64,000 nt of DNA from an uncultured Pelagibacteraceae bacterium (GTDB taxonomy: Bacteria; Pseudomonadota; Alphaproteobacteria; Pelagibacterales; Pelagibacteraceae): contig CACHOJ010000001.1 in assembly GCA_902581405.1 (NCBI GenBank), positions 186,001 through 250,000 of the forward strand, read 5' to 3'. The number at the start of each line of letters is the position of its first letter. The first letter of the stretch is position 1. The notes below the pieces were generated by a model. The model did no database searches. It was not told the DNA's origin and saw only the letters and a list, made by a program, of their open reading frames with translations. The position numbers and the translations under genes are program-made. Below, one piece after another: positions 52,831-62,234 of the stretch.

Positions 52831-53301
52831 ATGTCAACTTTTGTGTATATGACTAGATGCGATGGCTGTGGTCACTGTGTAGATATTTGTCCATCAGATA
52901 TTATGCATATCGATGAAACGATAAGAAGAGCGAAAAATATTGAACCAAACTTTTGTTGGGAATGTTACTCATGTGTTAAAGCATGTCCTAACCATGCAAT
53001 AGACGTAAGAGGTTATGCAGATTTTGCTCCAATGGGTCATAGCGTAAGAGTTAGAAGAGAAGAGGAAAAAGGAACTATTTCTTGGAGAATAAAATTTAGA
53101 AATGGAACTGAAAAGAATTTTGTATCACCAATAACGACTAAACCATGGGGAAAATATATTCCAAAATTAGCTGAAGGTGATAAGCCTAATCAAGGAGAAA
53201 TTAATTCTCAAATATTATACTCAGAACCAGAGGGATTAAATACAAATAAAGAATTACCAAGGGTAGATAAGAGTGCTTTTAAAAAAGGAGTTTATTATTA
53301 A
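52831..53301 (+). CDS. aprB: Adenylylsulfate reductase beta subunit
   Basis: Iron-sulfur subunit of 156 aa. Two [4Fe-4S] cluster motifs are visible, CDGCGHCVDICPSD and CWECYSCVKACPN, followed by the extended C-terminal tail typical of AprB that wraps round AprA. An AAAGGAGAAA site precedes the ATG and its stop overlaps the aprA start by one base. It relays electrons from AprA toward AprM. Confidence 0.96.
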   Translation: MSTFVYMTRCDGCGHCVDICPSDIMHIDETIRRAKNIEPNFCWECYSCVKACPNHAIDVRGYADFAPMGHSVRVRREEEKGTISWRIKFRNGTEKNFVSPITTKPWGKYIPKLAEGDKPNQGEINSQILYSEPEGLNTNKELPRVDKSAFKKGVYY

Positions 53302-55157
53302 TGGCTAGAAAAACTATAGTAGAAAATTGTGATATTTTAGTTGTTGGTGGAGGAATGGCTGGAACAGGTGCAACTTTCGAGGCTAGACATTGGGGAAGAG
53401 ATTTAAAAATAGTTTGTGTTGAAAAAGCAAATATTGATAGAAGCGGTGCAGTTGCTCAAGGTTTATATGCAATCAACTGCTACATGGGAATGCAATGGGG
53501 TGAAAACCAACCTGAGGACCATGTAAGATATGCCAGAAATGATTTAATGGGATTGGTAAGAGAAGATCTAGGTTATGACATGGCTCGTCATGTAGATTCA
53601 ACTGTTCATATGTTCGACGAATGGGGTCTTCCAATGATGAAAAATAAGGAGACAGGTCGATACCAAAGAGAAGGTAAATGGCAAATAATGATTCATGGTG
53701 AAAGTTACAAACCAATTGTTGCAGAAGCAGCAAAAAAATCAGCAGATAAAATTTATAATAGAATAATGATCACTCATCTTTTAATGGATGAAAACAATGA
53801 AAACAGAGTTGGTGGTGCTGTCGGATTTAATATGCGAACCGGTGACTATCACGTCTTTAAATCAAAAACAGTTATTGTCGCTGCTGGAGGAGCCTCACAT
53901 ATTTTCAAACCTAGAGCCGTTGGTGAAGGAATGGGAAGAACTTGGTATGCTCCTTGGAGTAATGGATCAGCATATGCATTACCTATTGCTGCTGGAGCTA
54001 AAATGACCCAAATGGAGAATAGAATTGTGCTCTGCAGGTTTAAAGATGGTTATGGTCCAGTTGGTGCGTACTTCTTGCATTTAAAAACGTACACACAAAA
54101 TGCTAACGGCGAAAATTATGAGAAAAAATGGTACGAAAAAACAAAAGAATTAGTTGGAGAGTATATTGATCATCATCCTACTCCTACATGTTTACGTAAT
54201 CATGCTTTCATTCAAGAAACTATGGCCGGTGGTGGACCGATTCATATGGTTACAAAAGAAGCATTCCAAGATCCACACCTAGAAACAGTTGGTTGGGAAA
54301 ACTTCTTAGGTATGACTGTCGGACAAGCAGTAGTATGGGCTTCTCAAAATATTGATCCAAAATATACTAATCCTGAATTAACAACATCAGAACCTTATGT
54401 TATGGGTTCTCACGCGACATGCTCTGGAGCGTGGGTAAGTGGCCCAGAGGATTTATCTCCACCTGAATATTTTTGGGGATATAACAGAATGACAACAATT
54501 CAAGGTTTATTTGGTGCTGGAGATACTGTAGGTGGAAGCGCCCATAAATTCTCATCTGGATCTTTTACTGAGGGAAGATTAGCTGCAAAAGCAGCTGTAA
54601 AATACATAGAAGATCAAAAGGCAAACGATATTAAAGTAAGTGATAAACAGTGTAATGATTTCAAGGAAGTTATTTATAAACCATTAGAAAATTATACTGT
54701 TGGAAGAAATGAAATAACTGGAGGAACTGTATCTCCGAGTTATATTTCACCAATACAGGGCTTACAAAGATTACAAAAAATTATGGATGAGTATGTGGGT
54801 GGAATTAGTTATAATTACATGACGAACGAAAATACTCTTAAAAAAGGACTTGAGCTACTAGCATGGCTTGAAGAAGATTTAGAAAATGTGGGAGCTGAAG
54901 ATTATCACCAACTTATGAGAGCTTGGGAGTTAAAACATAGAACAATTACATCTCAATGTGTAACAGAACATACTTTATTCAGACAAGAAACTCGTTGGCC
55001 AGGTTATTATTATAGAGGGGATTATATGAAACTAGATGATGAAAATTGGCATTGTCTCACTCTATCTAGAAGAGACCCTAAAACGGGCAAGTTTACCATG
55101 GAAAAGGCACCTGTTTATCACATAGTTGATGAAAAAGAGAAAAAAGAAGCTTCTTAA
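53301..55157 (+). CDS. aprA: Adenylylsulfate reductase alpha subunit
   Basis: FAD-containing catalytic subunit of 618 aa. The dinucleotide fold is VVGGGMAGTGATFEARHWG, with IVAAGGASHIFKPRAVGEG and LFGAGDTVGGSAHKFSSGSFTEGRL as further FAD-site landmarks. No aprM-type operon with dsr genes is present, so the enzyme probably runs in the oxidative direction (sulfite + AMP to APS), as proposed for SAR11, disposing of sulfite from SuyAB and Xsc. An ATP sulfurylase gene is not seen in the window. Confidence 0.97.
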   Translation: MARKTIVENCDILVVGGGMAGTGATFEARHWGRDLKIVCVEKANIDRSGAVAQGLYAINCYMGMQWGENQPEDHVRYARNDLMGLVREDLGYDMARHVDSTVHMFDEWGLPMMKNKETGRYQREGKWQIMIHGESYKPIVAEAAKKSADKIYNRIMITHLLMDENNENRVGGAVGFNMRTGDYHVFKSKTVIVAAGGASHIFKPRAVGEGMGRTWYAPWSNGSAYALPIAAGAKMTQMENRIVLCRFKDGYGPVGAYFLHLKTYTQNANGENYEKKWYEKTKELVGEYIDHHPTPTCLRNHAFIQETMAGGGPIHMVTKEAFQDPHLETVGWENFLGMTVGQAVVWASQNIDPKYTNPELTTSEPYVMGSHATCSGAWVSGPEDLSPPEYFWGYNRMTTIQGLFGAGDTVGGSAHKFSSGSFTEGRLAAKAAVKYIEDQKANDIKVSDKQCNDFKEVIYKPLENYTVGRNEITGGTVSPSYISPIQGLQRLQKIMDEYVGGISYNYMTNENTLKKGLELLAWLEEDLENVGAEDYHQLMRAWELKHRTITSQCVTEHTLFRQETRWPGYYYRGDYMKLDDENWHCLTLSRRDPKTGKFTMEKAPVYHIVDEKEKKEAS

Positions 55158-55173
55158 ACTCAATAGATCATAA

Positions 55174-55524
55174 ATGGCTTTATTAGATAAATCTGATGAG
55201 GAAATTATTAAAATTGCTGAACCTATTTGGGCAAACCTAGTTAAATCATCAAACATTAAAGATTATGGAGGATTTACAAGAGATCTGTCATCACAAATGA
55301 TGTATGGAGCCAATGAAGTTGAGTTAGGCAAGCAATGGGCAAGCAACAAACTTATTTCAAGTTTAGCAGAAGGATGTAAAGCTATAGGGTGCTTAAGAAG
55401 AGGTCTTTATATTACCATACTTTACAAACAAACTAGCACTGAAGTACCAGGAGACTTTTTAGGTAGGCTCGTCCTTGGAGATGAAGGAGATGAGGTTAAA
55501 GTCTTTGGAGCAACAATCTTTTAA
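55174..55524 (+). CDS. Conserved-looking hypothetical protein after aprA
   Basis: A 116-aa soluble protein beginning 16 bp after aprA, so co-transcribed. Notable parts are an acidic N-terminal helix (SDEEIIKIAEPIWANLVKSS), a single CxxxxC (GCKAIGC) and a C-terminal acidic strand (LGDEGDEVKVFG). I do not recognise a family. The position suggests an assembly factor or accessory subunit for APS reductase, or a sulfite-handling protein. Confidence 0.75.
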   Translation: MALLDKSDEEIIKIAEPIWANLVKSSNIKDYGGFTRDLSSQMMYGANEVELGKQWASNKLISSLAEGCKAIGCLRRGLYITILYKQTSTEVPGDFLGRLVLGDEGDEVKVFGATIF

Positions 55525-55574
55525 ATAACTAAAATATTCTTTGCATTTTATACAACTTGTGGTATTTCGCGAGT

Positions 55575-55721
55575 ATGTTTCAAATAATAAATCAAAATTT
55601 AAAAAAATTACCTTTATTCTTTGAAAATCAATTAAGTAAAATAATCAAATCATTTTTATATCTGTTTATATTCTTTGCTTGGGGCATTATAATTTTGAGC
55701 ACGGCTCAAAATTTTATATAA
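55575..55721 (+). CDS. Possible small membrane protein, 48 aa (missed by ORF track)
   Basis: Hand translation gives a polar start MFQIINQNLKKLPLFFENQL, then one TM helix (about residues 27-42, FLYLFIFFAWGIIIL) and a short tail. There is no convincing ribosome site, and its last codons overlap a terminator hairpin, so it may be a chance ORF. It would be the last gene of the apr operon. Confidence 0.3.
   Translation: MFQIINQNLKKLPLFFENQLSKIIKSFLYLFIFFAWGIIILSTAQNFI
55693..55715 (+). terminator. Rho-independent terminator ending the apr operon
   Basis: TTTTGAGC / GCTCAAAA with loop ACG, followed by TTTTATA. It separates aprMBA and its trailing gene(s) from the TauE-type exporter at 55771, which should therefore have its own promoter. 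Confidence 0.8.
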
Positions 55722-55770
55722 AACATTCATATTTATTGACTTTGAACTATTAGAAGAATAGTTACTGCTT

Positions 55771-56856
55771 ATGGAGTATTTTCTTCCAATTGCACAAGTT
55801 GAAATTAACATTTTATATATTTTTGGTTTAAGTTTAGTTGTAGGAATCTTATCTGGATTATTTGGAGTAGGCGGAGGGTTTTTAATGACACCATTTTTAA
55901 TTTTTATGGGTGTACCACCAATTTATGCGGTTCCAAATGAAGCAAGCAACATTCTTGGAACCTCTGTTTCAGGTTCTACAACGCATTATCTAAAAGGTAC
56001 GCTTGATTATAAAATGGGATTTATGATTGTAATTGGTGGTATAGTTGGAACAGTATTAGGTATTATAACTTTCTCATATTTTAAAGATATTGGAAAAATA
56101 AACGTAGTTATTTCTCTTGCGTATATGTATATCCTCGCAATTTTAGGAACTTTTATGTTAATTCAAGGTGTTTCAGAAATTGACAAAGCAAGAAAAAAAA
56201 TTACTGAAAGAAAAAAATTACATAAACACTATTGGATACATGGATTGCCTATGAGAATGCGTTTTAAAAAATCTCAACTTTATGAAAGTGCGTTCACACC
56301 AATTATAATTGGTTTAATTGTTGGCTTCATAGCAGCAATTATGGGAATTGGAGGAGCATTTATACTTGTTCCAGCTATGATTTATATAATTGGCATGCCT
56401 ACAAGGTTAATACCAGGCACATCTTTATTTGTAACTATCTTTGTTAGTGCAATTGTAACAATCCTTCATGCATTAAACTATGGAACTATAGACTTGATTT
56501 TAGTTTTTGTTTTAATTTTGGGATCAATAATTGGAGTACAGTTTGGACAAAAAATAGGTGAAAAAATTGACAGCTCAGAATTCAAAACCATTTTAGCTAT
56601 TCTTTTACTTTTAGTAGGTATTGCAATTGCTTATGATACTTTTATTAAAGATGAAAATGCTATGAATACTTTACAAAATACAAGTGATAATTTAGGAACC
56701 TTAAGTCAATTTATATTAAACTTTTCTGAAGATATGCCAATATTCTATGGACTAACATCAGTATTGTTAGCAATAGTACTAGGAGTTGGTGCTGCAATGA
56801 TTAGAAGAGTTTACTCTAATTGGAATGATGCAAGATTAGCTAAACTAAAAAAGTAA
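55771..56856 (+). CDS. tauE: TauE/SafE-family sulfite/organosulfonate exporter
   Basis: Inner-membrane protein of 361 aa with two related halves, each with the family glycine-rich motif: FGVGGGFLMTPFLIFMGVPP (about 32-51) and IMGIGGAFILVPAMIYIIGMP. Longer than the usual 250-aa TauE because of a charged loop (about 125-170) and an extra C-terminal TM. It sits between aprMBA and suyAB, both sulfite-handling, which supports sulfite export or sulfonate exchange. Its stop abuts the suyB stop from the opposite strand with no gap. Confidence 0.9.
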   Translation: MEYFLPIAQVEINILYIFGLSLVVGILSGLFGVGGGFLMTPFLIFMGVPPIYAVPNEASNILGTSVSGSTTHYLKGTLDYKMGFMIVIGGIVGTVLGIITFSYFKDIGKINVVISLAYMYILAILGTFMLIQGVSEIDKARKKITERKKLHKHYWIHGLPMRMRFKKSQLYESAFTPIIIGLIVGFIAAIMGIGGAFILVPAMIYIIGMPTRLIPGTSLFVTIFVSAIVTILHALNYGTIDLILVFVLILGSIIGVQFGQKIGEKIDSSEFKTILAILLLLVGIAIAYDTFIKDENAMNTLQNTSDNLGTLSQFILNFSEDMPIFYGLTSVLLAIVLGVGAAMIRRVYSNWNDARLAKLKK

Positions 56857-58023
56857 CTAGGCGCTTCTATACAGTTTAGTCATAACAAATTCTTTATGAC
56901 CTAAAGCTTCAGCACAAGTTAATCTTCCATTTGCAACTCTTAAAGTTGATTTAATTAACTCGTCTCCTGCTTGACTTAAATTCATCTCTCTAGAGAGAAT
57001 TTTTGATACATCAACATCAATATGCTCACTCATAGTTTTGGCTGTGAGTGGATTTGCAGTCAATTTGATTACAGGTTCAATTGGATTTCCGATGATATTT
57101 CCCTGCCCAGTTGGAAATAGATGGATATTAAAACCACCTGCGGCTTGTAAAGTAACACATTCAGCTGCCGCTGATGAAGTATCCATAAAATATAAACCAG
57201 CTCCTTTTGTAGGCTCTTCTGCAGGTTCTAAAACATCTATAAATTTACATCCACCAATCTTTTGAAAGTTTCCAAAAGCTTTTTCCTCAATAGTGGTCAA
57301 TCCTCCAGCTATATTTCCCGCTGTAGGTTGACTTTCGGAAAGGTCATCAGTTGCCTCTTTAAGAATAAAATCATTGTAATCGTTCCAGGTTTTTTTGAAT
57401 TTTGCTTGTGCTTCAGGTGTTTTTCCTCTTTTCTCACAAACTGTTTCAGCACCTGTTAGTTCAGAAGTTTCTCCAAAACATAAATGAACACCTAGCGGCT
57501 CTAATTTATCCATAAGGTTTCCAACCGTTGGATTAGAAGCTAATCCAGATGTCGTATCAGATTCACCACATTTAACTGAAATCCATAAATCGCTCATTGG
57601 ACATTCCTCTCTTTGTTTCTCAGATGCCCACATTGAAAATTCTTGTGCTTTTTTTGATACTTTTGCAATTGTATCAATATCACCCACACCTTCTATACTA
57701 AAACCTTCAACTGGTTTTCCTGTAGTTGCAATCGCATCAACAATTCTTTTTGTCCACTTAGGCTCAATCCCTATGACTATCACTGCTGCTACATTCGGAT
57801 TTTTTCCTGTTCCGATCATTGTTCTAAAGTGTAGTTCTAGATCAGCACCAAATTGTAATCGCCCATAAGAGTGAGGTAAAGCTATAGTACCTTTAATATT
57901 ATTTGCTACAGCTTCAGCACAAGCATTTGAAATATCATCGACTGGAAGAATTATAACATGATTTCGTGTTCCAGCTCTTCCGTTTTCTCTTTTATATCCT
58001 AAAAAACTTTTTGGAATTTCCAT
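56857..58023 (-). CDS. suyB: (2R)-sulfolactate sulfo-lyase, large subunit
   Basis: UxaA/altronate-dehydratase-family catalytic subunit; 388 aa, the length of known SuyB. It cleaves (R)-3-sulfolactate to pyruvate and sulfite. Characteristic runs are [59 protein letters not shown] and [19 protein letters not shown], and conserved cysteines suit an Fe-S site. suyA lies 3 bp upstream. Altronate dehydratase is the related alternative, but the [12 protein letters not shown] start with a separate 95-aa SAF subunit fits SuyAB closely. Confidence 0.93.
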   Translation of the reverse strand: MEIPKSFLGYKRENGRAGTRNHVIILPVDDISNACAEAVANNIKGTIALPHSYGRLQFGADLELHFRTMIGTGKNPNVAAVIVIGIEPKWTKRIVDAIATTGKPVEGFSIEGVGDIDTIAKVSKKAQEFSMWASEKQREECPMSDLWISVKCGESDTTSGLASNPTVGNLMDKLEPLGVHLCFGETSELTGAETVCEKRGKTPEAQAKFKKTWNDYNDFILKEATDDLSESQPTAGNIAGGLTTIEEKAFGNFQKIGGCKFIDVLEPAEEPTKGAGLYFMDTSSAAAECVTLQAAGGFNIHLFPTGQGNIIGNPIEPVIKLTANPLTAKTMSEHIDVDVSKILSREMNLSQAGDELIKSTLRVANGRLTCAEALGHKEFVMTKLYRSA

Positions 58024-58026
58024 AAA

Positions 58027-58314
58027 TTACCACTTTTTCGTTTTTACATTATGAACATGAACATGCTCACCTTTTTTAATATTTTTAACTACTTTACCAA
58101 TATCATGTCCATATTTTAAAATCGTATCCCCTTCATTTAAGTCAACCATCGCAATTTTATGCCCTAAAGGTATTTCATCTTTCGATTGAATTGAGACAGA
58201 TTTGTCGTTTTCCATTATCCAGCAGTTACAGTCTTGATTTGGAGTTATTTTTTCAATAACTACAACACCTACATTGTCTTTTTCATCGTGAATTATTATA
58301 TCTGTATTAGACAT
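58027..58314 (-). CDS. suyA: (2R)-sulfolactate sulfo-lyase, small subunit (SAF domain)
   Basis: A 95-aa SAF-domain protein, the N-terminal partner of SuyB. LGHKIAMVDLNEGDTILKYG followed by IGKVVKNIKKGEHVHVHNV is the classic SAF/UxaA small-domain pattern; in altronate dehydratase this domain is fused to or paired with the large one. It is transcribed with suyB and is divergent from xsc, across 90 bp, pointing to joint control of both sulfite-releasing enzymes. Confidence 0.92.
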   Translation of the reverse strand: MSNTDIIIHDEKDNVGVVVIEKITPNQDCNCWIMENDKSVSIQSKDEIPLGHKIAMVDLNEGDTILKYGHDIGKVVKNIKKGEHVHVHNVKTKKW

Positions 58315-58404
58315 TGTGACGATTTCTTTATTTGAAATTTGAACAATCTTATATATTAATCGATCACTTTAACAAATAAAAAAAGAATTAAGAAAGGCTG
58401 CACT

Positions 58405-60189
58405 ATGACCAAAATGACTACAGAAGAAGCATTTATAAAAGTTCTTCAAATGCACGGAATTGAACACTCGTTTGGAATTATAGGTTCAGCTTTTATGGCT
58501 ATATCTGATTTGTTTCCTAAAGCAGGAATTACTTTTTGGGATGTAGCGCATGAGACTAATGGTGGTTTAATCGCAGACGGGTACACAAGAGCCACTGGCA
58601 AAATGTCAATGGTAATTGCTCAAAATGGGCCAGGTATAACAGGATTGGTTACTCCAATTAAAACTGCTTATTGGAATCATACACCATTACTTCTAGTCAC
58701 CCCACAAGCTGCAAATAAAACAATGGGTCAAGGTGGTTTTCAGGAAGTTGAGCAAATGAATCTGTTTAAAGATATGGTTTGTTATCAAGAAGAAGTCAGA
58801 GATCCATCAAGAATGGCAGAGGTATTAAACAGGGTAATTGAAAAAGCTTTTAGAGGATCAGCTCCAGCACAAATAAATGTGCCAAGAGATTATTGGACAC
58901 AAGTTATTGATATAGAATTACCTCCTATTGTAAGATTTGAAAGACAGGGTGGAGGAAAAGAGGCAATAGATAAAGCAGCAAAATTATTGTCTGATGCAAA
59001 ATTTCCAGTAATTTTATCAGGAGCAGGAGTTGTTATAGGTGACGCTATAGAGGATTGTAAAAAATTAGCAGAAAAACTAGATGCACCAGTTTGTAATGGA
59101 TATCAACATAATGATAGTTTTCCTGGTAGTCATCCACTAGCAGTTGGACCGTTAGGATATAATGGTTCGAAGGCTGGTATGGAATTGATCTCAAAAGCAG
59201 ATGTTGTTCTTGCATTAGGAACAAGATTAAATCCTTTCTCTACGTTGCCAGGGTATGGAATTGATTACTGGCCAAAAAATGCAAAAATAATTCAAGTAGA
59301 TATGAACCCAGATAGAATTGGTTTAACAAAGAAAGTAACAGTTGGAATTTGTGGAGATGCAAAAATGGTATCACAACAAATTTTAGAAAAATTATCACCT
59401 ACCGCTGGAGACAATGGTAGAGAGGATAGAAAAAATTTAATTCACCAAACAAAATCTGCATGGTTACAAACCTTAACAAGTTTAGATCATGAAGATGATG
59501 ATCCAGGAACGGTTTGGAATAAAGAAGCAAGAGAAAGAGACGCAGACAGAATGTCACCAAGGCAAGCTTGGAGAGCTATTCAAGCAGGAATGCCTGAAGA
59601 TGTGATTATTTCAAGCGATATAGGAAATAATTGTGCAATCGGTAATGCTTATCCAACATTTGAAAAACCAAGAAAGTATTTAGCACCAGGTTTATTTGGA
59701 CCATGTGGTTACGGATTTCCATCAATTTTAGGAGCTAAAATTGGATGTCCAGATACCCCAGTAATAGGTTTTGCTGGAGATGGAGCTTTTGGAATTAGTA
59801 TGAATGAGATGAGCTCCTGTGCGAGAGAAGAATGGCCAGCGATTACGATGGTAATATTTAGAAATTATCAATGGGGAGCAGAAAAAAGAAATTCAATATT
59901 GTGGTTTGATGATAATTTTGTAGGTACTGAATTAGATCCAGAATTAAGCTACGCAAAAGTTGCAAATGCTTGCGGCTTAAAAGGAATAACGGTAAAAACG
60001 ATGGAAGAAACTACAAAAGCTATTAAACAATCTTGTGAAGATCAAAAGCAAGGGATTACAACATTTATTGAAGTAATTTTAAATCAAGAATTAGGAGAGC
60101 CTTTTAGAAGAGATGCAATGAAAAAACCTGTTAAAGTAGCTGGCATCGAAAAATCTGATATGAAACCTCAAAAATCACTAGCTGGTTAA
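58405..60189 (+). CDS. xsc: Sulfoacetaldehyde acetyltransferase
   Basis: ThDP-dependent enzyme (594 aa) converting sulfoacetaldehyde and phosphate to acetyl phosphate and sulfite. The three-domain ThDP layout is visible: the PYR domain with the catalytic Glu region (WDVAHETNGGLIADGYTRATG), the signature NHTPLLLVTPQAANKTMGQGGFQEVEQM, and the PP domain GDGAFGISMNEMSS with RNYQWGAEKRN. Overall wording is characteristic of Xsc rather than acetolactate synthase. It terminates taurine breakdown and feeds Pta (16645). It is divergent from suyAB and has an AGAAAGG site before ATG. Confidence 0.96.
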   Translation: MTKMTTEEAFIKVLQMHGIEHSFGIIGSAFMAISDLFPKAGITFWDVAHETNGGLIADGYTRATGKMSMVIAQNGPGITGLVTPIKTAYWNHTPLLLVTPQAANKTMGQGGFQEVEQMNLFKDMVCYQEEVRDPSRMAEVLNRVIEKAFRGSAPAQINVPRDYWTQVIDIELPPIVRFERQGGGKEAIDKAAKLLSDAKFPVILSGAGVVIGDAIEDCKKLAEKLDAPVCNGYQHNDSFPGSHPLAVGPLGYNGSKAGMELISKADVVLALGTRLNPFSTLPGYGIDYWPKNAKIIQVDMNPDRIGLTKKVTVGICGDAKMVSQQILEKLSPTAGDNGREDRKNLIHQTKSAWLQTLTSLDHEDDDPGTVWNKEARERDADRMSPRQAWRAIQAGMPEDVIISSDIGNNCAIGNAYPTFEKPRKYLAPGLFGPCGYGFPSILGAKIGCPDTPVIGFAGDGAFGISMNEMSSCAREEWPAITMVIFRNYQWGAEKRNSILWFDDNFVGTELDPELSYAKVANACGLKGITVKTMEETTKAIKQSCEDQKQGITTFIEVILNQELGEPFRRDAMKKPVKVAGIEKSDMKPQKSLAG

Positions 60190-60241
60190 TAATAAATATA
60201 TTCCATAGGTAAATAAACTTATATATTATTGACTAATACTT

Positions 60242-61243
60242 ATGGATGTAAAATTAGATAAATGGTTTAGACCAAAAATTGACAAAGAAGTTTTAAAAGA
60301 ACTCACAAAAAAATCTGATCTTAAAGGTTTAGTTCACGTTAGTGTTTATTTTAGCTTTTTATTAATGACTGGATTACTAGCATACTATACTTGGGGAACA
60401 TGGTGGTCAGTATTTTGGTTTTATATTTATGGAAACATTTTTTGCTTTTGTAATCCAATTTGGCATGAAACAGGACATAAGACGGCTTTTCAAACTAAAT
60501 TTTTAAATGAATTTTTTTACTATATTGCATGCTTTATGGCTTATTTTGAGCCAACAAGATGGAGATACACACACTTTGTTCATCATGGGAATACATATTC
60601 GACAAAAAATCCATATGATCATGAAATTGAGTATGACAATAATTTAAAAGACACACCAAAAAAATTATTAATGAACATAATTCCATTTGGCGAACTATTA
60701 TTTTTTAAAAAAAGTATAGCCTATGAAGTTATCAAACATGCTTTAGGAATTAAAACCAAAGTTATGATTGATAGTATACCAGAGAACGCAAGACCAAGAG
60801 CAATTTTGATTTCAAGAATTTACGTTATAATTTGGATATCTATAATTACATGGTCTGGATATATTTCATCTTGGTTACCGGCATTATATCTTTTATTACC
60901 ACACTATTATGGAAAAGGTTTACATAAATTTGTTGCATTTACTCAACATGCTGGCTTGGCAAGGGATGTAAAGGATCATAGATTATCAGCCAGGGATATG
61001 AAATTAAATCCAATTTTAAGTTTTCTATATTGGAAAATGGAGTATCATTGTGTACATCACATGTTTCCAACTGTTCCAGCATATAACTTAGAAAAATTGC
61101 ATTTCCATTTACAAGATCAATTACCAGAAATTAAAAATGGATTATTTGAAACTTATAAAGAAATAATACCTGCTCTTATGAAACAAAAAGAAGAGCCAAA
61201 CTATCATTTAAACATATCACTACCAGATCAACAAACTCTTTAA
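60242..61243 (+). CDS. Fatty-acid-desaturase-fold membrane di-iron enzyme
   Basis: A 333-aa membrane protein with the three histidine boxes of the desaturase/hydroxylase superfamily: HETGHK (about 77-82), HFVHHGNT (about 116) and HCVHHMF (about 266). Four or more TM segments flank them. Its oxygen-dependent reaction (desaturation or hydroxylation) and substrate are unknown. It lies 52 bp after xsc on the same strand and its stop overlaps the next gene (TAATG). A lipid substrate is likely by family; a sulfonolipid link is speculation from context. Confidence 0.85.
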   Translation: MDVKLDKWFRPKIDKEVLKELTKKSDLKGLVHVSVYFSFLLMTGLLAYYTWGTWWSVFWFYIYGNIFCFCNPIWHETGHKTAFQTKFLNEFFYYIACFMAYFEPTRWRYTHFVHHGNTYSTKNPYDHEIEYDNNLKDTPKKLLMNIIPFGELLFFKKSIAYEVIKHALGIKTKVMIDSIPENARPRAILISRIYVIIWISIITWSGYISSWLPALYLLLPHYYGKGLHKFVAFTQHAGLARDVKDHRLSARDMKLNPILSFLYWKMEYHCVHHMFPTVPAYNLEKLHFHLQDQLPEIKNGLFETYKEIIPALMKQKEEPNYHLNISLPDQQTL

Positions 61244-61440
61244 TGTACAAAAATTATAAAATTTGGTTATTTTTTGGTGCTGCTTTAATTTTTTTATACT
61301 TAAGCGTAGGAAAATATGAAGAGTTTAGCATTAAAAAATCTATTTCTGCCTGTGTTCTTGCAAAAAGTAAAATTAAAAAAGACTTAAGTCCTCAAGAAGC
61401 AAGAAAGGTATGCGAGCTTGAAATTAAGCAAAATAAATGA
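61243..61440 (+). CDS. Small exported or membrane-anchored protein
   Basis: A 65-aa ORF with one N-terminal TM/signal segment (IWLFFGAALIFLYLSVG), then a basic tail with two cysteines (SACVLAKSK and ARKVCELEI). It overlaps the desaturase stop by one base and the following gene by 4 bp, so it is very likely translated as part of this operon. No family recognised; the two Cys could form a periplasmic disulfide. Confidence 0.65.
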   Translation: MYKNYKIWLFFGAALIFLYLSVGKYEEFSIKKSISACVLAKSKIKKDLSPQEARKVCELEIKQNK

Positions 61441-62225
61441 AATTTTTTTTTTATTTGATTTTATTTATTTTTTTTATTTTTAATAATTCATTTTCAAAAA
61501 ATACAAAACTAAGAATACAAGATATTTATTCAGATCAAATAACATGGAAACATATTGATTTTAGTCTTCCAGTAGGTGACTGGATATATTATGATAAATC
61601 TCCATGGGTTATTCACCATTTTCATGGTTCATGTGCATCATTTTTAAATATAGTTAATAAAGTTGCCGTCGGCCATTACGAAATTTGTTATGTAGAAAGT
61701 GGAGGAAAATTACGACAAATTCTGGGAGCACTTTTTCAAGCAGAATTAAAAAATGGTAAATACGATAGTTGTCTATTGAGACCAGAATATTTTTATGCAA
61801 AATTTTTAATTATTGGTGCTAGCTCAAATTGTTTCCTAACTAGGCACAGAGACCCTTTTAAAGAATTGAATTTTCCAGATGATCCAGAGGACAAATATCA
61901 AGCAAGATTAAAAAGGTATTTAAAAGATAAATCTATTTATCTTCCAAAGATAAGTTTGAATTATAATAGTATTTACTATTCAAACAAAAATGATAAAGCA
62001 ATTTTTGTAAATTATACTGTAGATCCAGAATTTATTGGTGCTCCAAAAACATTGTTTCAAGGTGAAAATACTAGCGAGTATCACAGGGATAATATTGATA
62101 ATTATCCAATTAAAAAAAAATTTTTTAAGTTATGGACAAAAAAAATGGCACAAAAACATAGCTATCTTGAAAATCAACTAAAGGCATCAAATAAATTTAA
62201 ATTAAATTTTTCAGATTTAGATTAA
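61437..62225 (+). CDS. Exported protein of unknown function
   Basis: A 262-aa protein with signal peptide (about 1-21, FIFNNSFSK). The mature part has five cysteines in total (for example SCASF, YEICYV, YDSCLL, SNCFL), a WVIHHFHGSC segment and a DPFKELNFPDDPEDKYQARL stretch. I recognise no family. Start overlaps the preceding small gene by 4 bp. Placement between a desaturase-fold enzyme and an exported hydrolase suggests an envelope function. Confidence 0.75.
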   Translation: MKFFFYLILFIFFIFNNSFSKNTKLRIQDIYSDQITWKHIDFSLPVGDWIYYDKSPWVIHHFHGSCASFLNIVNKVAVGHYEICYVESGGKLRQILGALFQAELKNGKYDSCLLRPEYFYAKFLIIGASSNCFLTRHRDPFKELNFPDDPEDKYQARLKRYLKDKSIYLPKISLNYNSIYYSNKNDKAIFVNYTVDPEFIGAPKTLFQGENTSEYHRDNIDNYPIKKKFFKLWTKKMAQKHSYLENQLKASNKFKLNFSDLD

Positions 62226-62234
62226 ATATAAAAT

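Noticed and set aside
58621-58632. AAAATGGG word inside xsc resembling the sulfonate operator
   Set aside because: Lies within coding sequence (Gln-Asn-Gly) and does not extend to the GTCTA/GACA flank.
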